In this document: one piece after another, positions 1 to 5,755 of the stretch
Layout: every line of letters begins with the position of its first letter
How positions within the stretch are numbered: the stretch's first letter is position 1
From: Tetmemena sp. SeJ-2015
Lineage: Eukaryota; Ciliophora; Spirotrichea; Sporadotrichida; Oxytrichidae
DNA: 12,825 nt
Reading direction: 5' to 3'
NCBI GenBank assembly: GCA_027382625.1
Contig: JAJKFJ010011687.1
Coordinates: forward strand, 1-12,825
The notes under the pieces: model-generated
Told to the model about the DNA's origin: nothing
The model's database searches: none
The model's input: the letters and a program-made list of their open reading frames with translations, nothing else
Program-made: the position numbers and the translations under genes

Positions 1-101
1 CGATCTTTAGGGATAATGAAGCGTAAAAATGGATTCTTACTCTCAATTGTTAAGTCTTCACCTGGCTTGTCGGTGTAAGAGCAGCAATAGCTATTTCCCA
101 T
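1..101 (-). CDS. N-terminal fragment of a protein with an MGN start (possible N-myristoylation), cut by the window edge
   Basis: The reading frame starts at an ATG at bases 99-101 and runs off the left edge, giving about 33 residues. The protein begins MGNSYCCSYTDKPGEDL. Gly2 followed by Asn and a small residue fits an N-myristoylation signal, and the CysCys pair just after it would suit palmitoylation, so a membrane-anchored protein is plausible. This is inference from the N-terminus alone. No domain is visible and I do not recognise the family. It lies on the same strand as the coatomer gene, 224 bp beyond that gene's stop. No IES is evident in the visible part. Confidence 0.55.
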   Translation of the reverse strand, partial: MGNSYCCSYTDKPGEDLTIESKNPFLRFIIPKD

Positions 102-325
102 TATACTTTATAGTTCTTCTCTGAATGATTGGTCAAGTGCTATACTGAAAGCGAGTAATTACTTATAAATGATAATTAATTTGCTCTCTTAACTTTATTT
201 ACAATAAAATAAAAAATTTAGATGCAACCTATAATAGTTTTAAGAATTGAGAGAGTAAAAAAGAGAAATACAAATTTCTCTTACAAAATATAATCCAAAC
301 TTTAACCTTCAGGGAGTGGAGATAA

Positions 326-3300
326 TCAGTTTGAGATCATAGGAGCAGAATTTTGGCTAACTGAAACGATGGTCATTGATTTTAAGGCTTTGCATTTCTC
401 ACCTATACAAAGAGCCATACCTTCAGTCTTTGCTCTCACTCTGATTAAACCAGTAACTCTGCAAGTTCCATCACCTGCTAGTGTCTTCTCAATGCTAAAT
501 ATATCGTATTTTAAAGTTGCTTAAGTTGATGAGGCAATCTTCCTCGAACTTACTCTTGGTATAGAGATTGGCAACCAAGAATCCACTCTGCTAGTCCTAC
601 TCAGTTATAGGAGTGATCAACTTAACATTCATCTATTCTATCAAATACAAATACAGTGCAATAAATTATCTAGTTAGTGAAATGCTCGACGTATTCCTTC
701 AAATCACCAGTTGATGAGGCAGTGTTGACATGAACTTTGTTCTCCCACTCGTAGTCTGTCCATTTCTTTTTAAAGTCTAGCTAGTTGCAATCTGCTGGCA
801 GAAGCTCGTTTGATTAATATATATGTCATTTGCACAATACATAAATGTTTATCTCGTTGATAAAGTCTATTTGAATCTCATTGATGTTGATAATGTTTGG
901 AACGTTTCCACTTGCAGAATCGAAGGTGATATAACCATAAACAACTCCATTATCAGTGCTTGAGACTTTGAGACTCGCCTTTACTGTGACAGATGAAAGA
1001 GCTCTTAGAGTGACAGTCACTGGCTTTTCAACTAACTTCAAGTTTCCTTGAGTGAGTAGCTCTACATTAACGTTTGGGAGTGTCTTGTTGGTTCTGTTGA
1101 CTAGCAAAATCTTCATTAGGATGTCATAGTGATGAACTTCCACAAATGCCTCTGCATATATGGCATCAGAGTAGCCAGTCATTTGATAGATCTTTGCATC
1201 TAAATCTTTCTTCACCTCTTTCATGAAGTCTTCATTTAAAATTGATGGCATTCATTATAGAGAGTGTAATCATTTGCAAAGCCGCCATCTCCTGACAGTT
1301 CCTCAGTAATATCAAAGTCAGTAGCGTTAGTTCTGCCCTTCAATTGTCTGAAGACCACCATCTCATCTGGCTAAGTAATTAAGAGGCTCTCTTCTCCAGA
1401 CTTTGATGACTTCTTCTTACCTCCACTCAATCTGCTATGAGTATCCAAGCAAATCGAAAACACCTTCTAGCTGAATTCGAATAAAATTAAGTATAATCTA
1501 GCACTGTTCAACTAAAATGCTTTCAATGGCAGAGACTGATTGAAGTGAATTTGGATTGGAGAGAATTCTCAGACAGAGTTACATTCTCTACTTGGAGTCA
1601 GGATCTGCGTGCTTCTTCTTGTTTCTTAATTTTATTATAAGCAATTAATTGTTGAGCTAAGAACCCTTTAGGAGAGCACAAATCACAAGGATAGAATCAA
1701 TTGCCATTTTGTTATACTTACTAGCTGACGCGAGATTCTTCTTAGCCTTAATTGTCAGTTTAGTAAGAGTAATGGCAAGGCACGAGGCTTTTAAATTATT
1801 AAATCATAGATAAGTAAAAATATAGGCGAGGTAGTCATCCTCTGAGTTAACGAGTGCCTTTCTCATGGGGATGTTTTCATCTGAGCTGTTTCCCTGATTT
1901 TAATGCTTGGCTTGAGCAGGGTCGCTGAGCACAATAGTCTCTGTGCCATAAGAGCCGTCTGGCAGAATGATAGTCTTTGTAATTACTTTTGGACCTGCAC
2001 TTGCTCCTCCTTTTGACTCCTCTTAGTTAGAAGAACCCTCTGATTATTCCTCACTGAAGATAGGTAGGCTTCCAACGTTGCTTAAATAATTTTCTTTATT
2101 TAAACTTAGTGCGTTGCTCTTAATAACTTCAAAGGCTTTGTCAACATCCTTTTAGCTTGTAGAGAACTCACCAAGGATCCAAAGAGCCACTCTAATCACC
2201 AAGTGAGATCTGATATCTTCAAAACTGGAGGCAACTCTCTCAAGCACAGTCTGCTTGTGCTCAGGATGAGTGGCTATGATCTCTCTCACAAAAAGGATGG
2301 TCTCAAGAGCTGTATAAGTGCTCTTGCCTTCGAATACTAAGAATGAGTCCATGAGTGGCTTCAGAAGAGCAGGAATGGTCTCAGGGTAGGTTTGAGTCAA
2401 TTAATCACACTTTAGCTTTAAACTAGATACTAGGCTATAAAATTGGATTGTGTGATTGCTTTGATCAAAAGGCATCTGTACTCATTGGTTGTGGCTGCCT
2501 AATCTCCTGACTCTTCCATCTTTCTTGCCCTTACAATTTCCTTTTCAAGGAAGGAGATGATTTCCTTGATGTTTCTAGGAGAGGCAAGCTCAATAGTAAG
2601 CTCAAGAACTTTCTCATTGATTTCGAGAGATGAAATGAGTTGCTCCTCGTTAATGATGGTCAGGATATCTGAGATATAATCCTCTAGCAGTTTTGCATCA
2701 ATTATTAAAGCATTATAAACATTTACTGCATACTTAGTCTTCAGTTCCATTATTTTACCAAGCACAATCAACTTCACATTGTTATCATTCTAATCTGCAA
2801 GTAAGTTCAGGTAACTTTAGATAGCTATCTTAATGAATTTTAAAAGAGAGCAGAAATAATAAATGTATAAATGGCAGTTGGTGCAGTGGTTAATTAGGTG
2901 ATAGTGTTTGCACATTCGAAGAGGACTGAAGAAGATTTTGAGTTAGAAAGCATAAAAATGGCGTTCATTAAGCGTTGTTTCTGGCTAGGCTCTATTTTGC
3001 AAAGCTTTCTAAGCATTTCTAGAACTATCAACTGGAATATGTCGCCCATTTCTTGAACTGGATCATCATTAGCAGTCATTACAGTTTTCAAATAGTACAC
3101 TTAAATAATGAGGTTATTTTCAGGTAAGAAAGAGCCTTTTCTTGAGAAAGATGGAATAGCAAGAAGAAGGCATTTCTCTTTGTTGAGAGATCAGTCTCGT
3201 TGATTAAGAGTGACTCAATTTAGTCAATGCAATCTTCAATTAATTCCAAACCAGTTGAAATTAATACTAAATGCTAAACTTTTAATAAAAAAGTTGATTG

Positions 3301-3843
3301 GAAAATGGAATAGATGCACATGATAGCGTTTCTGCGGACGTAGAAGTGGCGATGGGTGAGATTCTCAATCACAGCCTGTACAAGATTCTCCAAGATAGAC
3401 TTTATTGTAATTTTGGATGTCAGCCTTAAAGTTCTACCTCTGATGAAAGCTTCATTTTCCAGCATAAAATGATAATTTTAAGAAATGAACTCGTTTGAGG
3501 AGAGAAGATCCTTTCTAAGTGCATTGCAAGCTAGTGTGATCTCATCCTTGACACTTCCATCTAGGTTAGTTTTCTCAACTACCTCCCAATACAAGAAGAG
3601 AAGCTTCTTGAGCTCGTGATCTTGGTTGAGTTGTAGGTTTGTAAGCACTGGCATGAGAAGTCTGGGGTAATTGTCGTCGTTGGTGATCAACTTTATCAAT
3701 GTCTTAAGAGCCTTTTTCTTATCTTCTAGACTGCCTTTAACGAAGGCACTCTGGATCTCAGCAGAGGCAGGAGGTTCAATGATATCGTCGCTGTTCACTA
3801 TGAAGAAGCAGTACTTCTCGTTTCCTTAGGGAGCGGGTGGCAT
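326..3843 (-). CDS. COPB1: Coatomer subunit beta (COPI vesicle coat), germline copy interrupted by 14 IESs
   Basis: Beta-COP is a subunit of the COPI coat, which coats vesicles for Golgi-to-ER and intra-Golgi transport in the cytosol and on Golgi membranes. The ATG at 3841-3843 opens MPPAPQGNEKYCFF; the TGA is at 326-328. With TAA/TAG as Gln and 14 IESs removed, 3518 bp becomes 3015 bp (1004 residues; human 953). Family landmarks run in order: N-terminal HEAT-like solenoid (LLSSNEFIRGRTLRL, HRHFYVRRNA, KRNAFFLLFH, NNVKLIVLG, LWILGEF), a charged linker, then the appendage (MTGYSDAIYAEAFVEV, LKLVEKP, WTDYEWENKV, GFLVANLY, RVRAKTEGMAL). The TAG in ITQPDE matches the conserved Gln of human VQPDDP. 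No GT-AG introns are needed. Identity is secure; a few exact junctions are less so. Confidence 0.97.
496..515 (-). other. IES, pointer TTTA, 16 bp removed
   Basis: Pointer copies lie at 496-499 and 512-515. Without removal the coatomer frame, after SKFEEDCL, soon hits TGA. Removal gives SNFSIEKTLAGDG, where human has NVSIEKPIHQGPD. It is the shortest well-supported IES in this gene. Confidence 0.82.
631..672 (-). other. IES, pointer TAGAT, 37 bp removed
   Basis: Pointer copies lie at 631-635 and 668-672. Removal joins EHFTNQ to MNVKLITP, correcting a frame change and an in-frame TGA within the coatomer appendage domain. Confidence 0.92.
805..858 (-). other. IES, pointer AACGAG, 48 bp removed
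   Basis: Pointer copies lie at 805-810 and 853-858. The length is a multiple of three but the segment carries an in-frame TGA. Removal restores IDFINELLPADCNQLDF, matching the conserved stretch that leads to the YEWENKV motif. Confidence 0.94.
1231..1256 (-). other. IES, pointer AATGAA, 20 bp removed
   Basis: Pointer copies lie at 1231-1236 and 1251-1256. Removal joins DYTLYNE to DFMKEVKKDL and corrects the frame just before the conserved TGYSDAIYAEA motif. Confidence 0.94.
1466..1502 (-). other. IES, pointer GCTAGA, 31 bp removed
   Basis: Pointer copies lie at 1466-1471 and 1497-1502. Removal gives VEQCQKVFSICLDT, which matches the human region KECRQSLSHML, and corrects the frame. Confidence 0.93.
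1631..1670 (-). other. IES, pointer TAAA, 36 bp removed
   Basis: Pointer copies lie at 1631-1634 and 1667-1670. The segment has no in-frame TGA and a length divisible by three, so the case rests on homology: removal gives ICALLKLRNKKKHADPD, in line with the family, instead of a 12-residue insertion. Confidence 0.7.
1785..1827 (-). other. IES, pointer GCCT, 39 bp removed
   Basis: Pointer copies lie at 1785-1788 and 1824-1827. The interior is strongly AT-rich and carries an in-frame TGA. Removal restores DDYLASCLAITLTKL, matching human FFVAASLATTLTKI. Confidence 0.94.
2076..2118 (-). other. IES, pointer AGCAACG, 36 bp removed
   Basis: Pointer copies lie at 2076-2082 and 2112-2118 (7-bp perfect repeat). 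The frame stays open through it, but removal gives EVIKSNVGSLPIFSEE, matching human EIRRSLGEIPIVESE without a 12-residue insertion. Confidence 0.88.
2392..2450 (-). other. IES, pointer CAA, 56 bp removed
   Basis: Pointer copies lie at 2392-2394 and 2448-2450. The retained frame ends in TGA. Removal joins LLIKAITQ to TYPETIPALL, as in the family. The pointer is short, so its exact edges could shift. Confidence 0.85.
2694..2730 (-). other. IES, pointer TGCA, 33 bp removed
   Basis: Pointer copies lie at 2694-2697 and 2727-2730. There is no in-frame TGA. Removal gives MELKTKYAKLLEDYISDIL, matching the length of human [22 protein letters not shown] within two residues. Confidence 0.82.
2832..2873 (-). 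other. IES, pointer CATT, 38 bp removed
   Basis: Pointer copies lie at 2832-2835 and 2870-2873. Removal joins TTAPTAI to KIAIQSYLNLL, parallel to human SAPTAIKAAAQCYIDLI, and corrects the frame. Confidence 0.95.
3085..3122 (-). other. IES, pointer TGAAAA, 32 bp removed
   Basis: Pointer copies lie at 3085-3090 and 3117-3122. The retained frame stops at TGA. Removal gives KALSYLKTVMTANDD, leading into the conserved GDIFQLIVLE. Confidence 0.94.
3253..3297 (-). other. IES, pointer TCAACT, 39 bp removed
   Basis: Pointer copies lie at 3253-3258 and 3292-3297. The length is divisible by three with no stop. Removal gives IYSIFQSTGLELIEDC and drops a 13-residue insertion absent from other beta-COPs. 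Confidence 0.88.
3443..3489 (-). other. IES, pointer TTCAT, 42 bp removed
   Basis: Pointer copies lie at 3443-3447 and 3485-3489. It splits the near-invariant NEFIRG motif. Removal restores LLSSNEFIRGRTLRL, a very clear homology-based junction even though the inserted frame stays open. Confidence 0.96.
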
Positions 3844-3889
3844 TTTTCTTACTCAGATAAAGATTTAAAGTTTTAGTATTATTATCCGT

Positions 3890-4021
3890 TCAGCCCCGAT
3901 TTTTCAAAAACTTTTCAGTTTCCTTCTGTAAAGCCTGGACGAACGAGGACGAAGCAGTTGCCATCTGTGTTAAAACTTGGTACTGTAAGCGCTCCTTGTC
4001 GGCTGAGTATTGCTAGAAAAA
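3890..4021 (-). CDS. Orphan C-terminal coding piece (probable MDS of another gene)
   Basis: The minus strand here is richer in G+C than its surroundings and encodes about 43 residues: FFQQYSADKERLQYQ, then VLTQMATASSSFVQ, then ALQKETEKFLKNRG and TGA at 3890-3892. The charged, Gln-rich, helix-like composition resembles the other coding segments. No start codon and no further coding is visible upstream, where an A/T-rich tract begins at about 4021. It sits only 46 bp from the coatomer start codon on the same strand. It could be the last MDS of a gene whose other MDSs lie elsewhere. I do not recognise the family. The opposite strand is also open but looks less protein-like. Confidence 0.45.
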
Positions 4022-4075
4022 TGTCAAAAAAAAGGTAATTTTACTTTATTAAATCCCACAATTGTATGGAAATTT

Positions 4076-4204
4076 ATGGATTTGAACATGCCTATTATGG
4101 ATGGTTTTGAAGCAACTTCTCTAAAGTTATGTAAAAAGACTAAAAACAGTGGCTACTTACTGGGCGAGCTAGCTTCCTAGCCAGTAGTCAAAAATAGGGG
4201 CTGA
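4076..4204 (+). pseudogene. Response-regulator receiver-domain fragment
   Basis: The plus strand reads MDLNMPIMDGFEATSLKL. That is the phosphoacceptor-aspartate loop of receiver domains (D-x-x-M-P-x-M-D-G), as in hybrid histidine kinases, which ciliates have in numbers. The match is confined to this loop. The preceding strand (NPTIVWKF) and the following LCKKTKNSGYLLGELA do not continue the fold, and the frame closes at KNRG-TGA (4202-4204) in the right arm of the inverted repeat. It is either an isolated MDS of a receiver-domain gene or a decayed copy. A complete gene is excluded. Confidence 0.5.
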
Positions 4205-4207
4205 ACG

Positions 4208-4431
4208 TATAATACTTGAATAGAGCTAAATTTATAAATCAATTACTAGGTTGATTCTTGTAATATATAATTATGTGATTAGATTAAGATTAGTCAGCTT
4301 ATTTTCTCTATTGGTATTTGAAAGTAAAATATTTTTGTACCACTCTCAAAGATTAAAAAGGTGAGAAGATGTTTCGAGGGAGTTAAAAATATTGGATTGA
4401 ATTATATTAATCTCAGTATAAAAGTGAATTA
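4208..4431. other. AT-rich spacer before the plus-strand coiled-coil gene
   Basis: I see no convincing coding here. An in-frame upstream ATG at 4369-4371 would extend the next gene by 21 residues without a TGA, so the true start may lie there. Confidence 0.4.
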
Positions 4432-5726
4432 ATGCTTAACTTTGATTTAGATGTGATCGAAAAGAGAGAAGAGAATGATTTTTTCTTGAAAAATCCTCAC
4501 TTAATGGAGTTTAGAAAGGAGAAAAAGAAATTGTTCATCTCGCAAAAATATAAACCCTCGAGAGACCCATCCTCATCTGTTTTATCAGCCTTCTCCGCAA
4601 ATAAGATTATCTATTATTAAATAACAAAATATAAACCTAAGATCTTTATTTCAAGCATAATTGAGAGACCCTAAACTTCCAATTTATCGGGCACGCAGGG
4701 CCTATTGTCAGGCAGAGATTAAAATTAAAAGACACAAAGAATAAGGACATTTAGGAAATCGATAGCTTCTGCACTTTAGTCTCATAGGAACATATGAAAG
4801 CAAGCCTATTTAGTTAGAACCTCAGAAGACTCCTTTTCATATTACAAATAAGCAATTGTTAAGGCAGAAGATTTTACCAAGTTTCAAAGAATCATGATGC
4901 TTTCCTTATATTCCTATATTTCTCCTCGTCACAAATTATAAATAGAGTTTCAGATAGTCTCAATCAATTCAACTAAAACTTAAGAACAAGAAAAAGCTAT
5001 AAAAAATAAAGACAACAAAAAGTATTCTTAGAATATATTTGGAGAATCTGAATTAGTCTAAGGTGAATTTGAACATATCTCCAAGCAAATTGAAGATTAG
5101 TTGAATACAAATAAGGGTTTTCTGAATATAATTTTTTAATCAAAGTTATATTTTTCTGGTTAAGACTTCTGATGAACATAAAAGGCTTAATAAGCTTATA
5201 AAAGATAGCAAGCCTTTAATGGATCAGGACTAAATAAAGAGTAAAGTTAATTAGTTACATGCAGATATTGATTCTAAATGCAAAACTCTTTTCTTAATCT
5301 TCAAATGCCAAAATAGATAATTGTCTGGTTATTAGTCTCGATGGTTTGGCCAAGAAAATTCTCTAATCTATTTTAATTTTTAAATATATTAAGCTTATTT
5401 ATGAAAGCAATTTTATATTAATCTTAAAATGATACTTCAGTTTCCTATAAAAAGATAATGAATGAATAGTTAAAGGAAAGAGCAATGAGAAGGGATCGTA
5501 TACAAATAGAAGACTATTTGGGAATAGAGACTGGCTAATTCTTAGATTAATGCTAAGATACAAAAAATAAGTTAAGCTTCCAATAAAAAAATATCTCTAC
5601 TCAATTTATTGAAAATATCCCGACCCTTACAATGAAAAGAGAGTCAATATTTTAAATCGAAAAGTTTATGATTTACAGCTTGAAGAAATGATGGAGCAAT
5701 AGTTCGAACAGCAACTAAAAAGTTGA
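4432..5726 (+). CDS. Unrecognised Lys/Gln-rich, probably coiled-coil protein, interrupted by 8 IESs
   Basis: The ATG at 4432 opens MLNFDLDVIEKREENDFF; the TGA is at 5724-5726. Removing eight pointer-bounded segments (290 bp) leaves 1005 bp, 334 residues, no internal TGA. The N-terminal third is basic and Ser-rich (SRDPSSSVLSAFSANK). The middle is charged and helical (GEFEHISKQIEDQLNTNK, DEHKRLNKLIKDSK, QIKSKVNQLHADIDSK) and likely a coiled coil. The C-terminus runs KKIMNEQLKERAMRRD, PIKKYPDPYNEKRVN, LQLEEMMEQQFEQQLKS. There is no signal peptide or membrane segment. I do not recognise the family; a structural or ciliary role is only a guess. It is tail-to-tail with the RING/SPRY gene, with the two stops 29 bp apart. 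Confidence 0.75.
4603..4643 (+). other. IES, pointer AAGAT, 36 bp removed
   Basis: Pointer copies lie at 4603-4607 and 4639-4643. The interior is almost pure A/T and frame-neutral. Removal gives SAFSANKIFISSIIERP. Support comes from the repeat and composition rather than homology. Confidence 0.75.
4775..4814 (+). other. IES, pointer TTTAGT, 34 bp removed
   Basis: Pointer copies lie at 4775-4780 and 4809-4814. The segment contains an in-frame TGA. Removal gives SIASALQLEPQKTPFHI in a new frame that the next IES returns. Confidence 0.75.
4885..4935 (+). other. IES, pointer CAAA, 47 bp removed
   Basis: Pointer copies lie at 4885-4888 and 4932-4935. Removal gives KILPSFKLQIEFQIVS and avoids TGA. 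An alternative 7-bp repeat AGTTTCA (4880-4886 and 4946-4952) overlaps it but does not restore the downstream frame. Confidence 0.65.
5112..5164 (+). other. IES, pointer TAAG, 49 bp removed
   Basis: Pointer copies lie at 5112-5115 and 5161-5164. The retained frame ends in TGA. Removal joins IEDQLNTNK to TSDEHKRLNKLIKD. Confidence 0.85.
5281..5313 (+). other. IES, pointer CAAAA, 28 bp removed
   Basis: Pointer copies lie at 5281-5285 and 5309-5313. Removal gives DIDSKCKIDNCLVISLDG. An overlapping 6-bp repeat AAATGC (27 bp) is also present but leaves the wrong frame, so CAAAA is preferred. Confidence 0.82.
5364..5424 (+). other. IES, pointer TAATCT, 55 bp removed
   Basis: Pointer copies lie at 5364-5369 and 5419-5424. 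The interior is highly AT-rich. Removal gives LAKKILQSQNDTSVSYKK and removes a TGA. Confidence 0.9.
5511..5532 (+). other. IES, pointer AGACT, 17 bp removed
   Basis: Pointer copies lie at 5511-5515 and 5528-5532. Removal moves the frame from RDRIQIEDY to RDRIQIEDWL, the frame that continues as KKQVKLPIKKYPDPYN. Confidence 0.72.
5588..5619 (+). other. IES, pointer AAAATATC, 24 bp removed
   Basis: Pointer copies lie at 5588-5595 and 5612-5619 (8-bp perfect repeat). The segment is frame-neutral but contains an in-frame TGA. Removal gives VKLPIKKYPDPYNEKR. Confidence 0.9.
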
Positions 5727-5755
5727 TTAAAGTAGGAAGAGACTAGTTCTCTTAA

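Larger units (their letters stand above)
3887..4207. repeat. 18-bp inverted repeat bounding a 321-bp block
   Basis: The arms at 3887-3904 and 4190-4207 are inverted copies with 17 of 18 bases identical, and the similarity continues more loosely outward (ATAATACT on both sides). Read outward, each arm encodes KNRG followed by TGA in the open frame of the piece beside it. It could be a mismatched pointer of an inverted MDS, a small inverted-repeat element, or the relic of a local inverted duplication. The sequence alone does not decide. Confidence 0.7.

Noticed and set aside
496..560. Programmed +1 frameshift in the coatomer 3' region
   Set aside because: A 16-bp deletion between TTTA repeats restores the frame and a better family match, so recoding is not needed.
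4417..4424. TATAAAAG as a TATA box for the coiled-coil gene
   Set aside because: It ends only 7 bp before the ATG, too close for a transcription start and leader, and such words are common in this AT-rich DNA.
4880..4952. IES with 7-bp pointer AGTTTCA (66 bp) in the coiled-coil gene
   Set aside because: It is frame-neutral, leaving the reading in a frame that later meets TGA. The overlapping CAAA pair (47 bp) restores the downstream frame.
5534..5556. IES with pointer GCTAA (18 bp)
   Set aside because: It would start one base after the preceding IES pointer and is not required by frame or stop, so it is probably a chance repeat.
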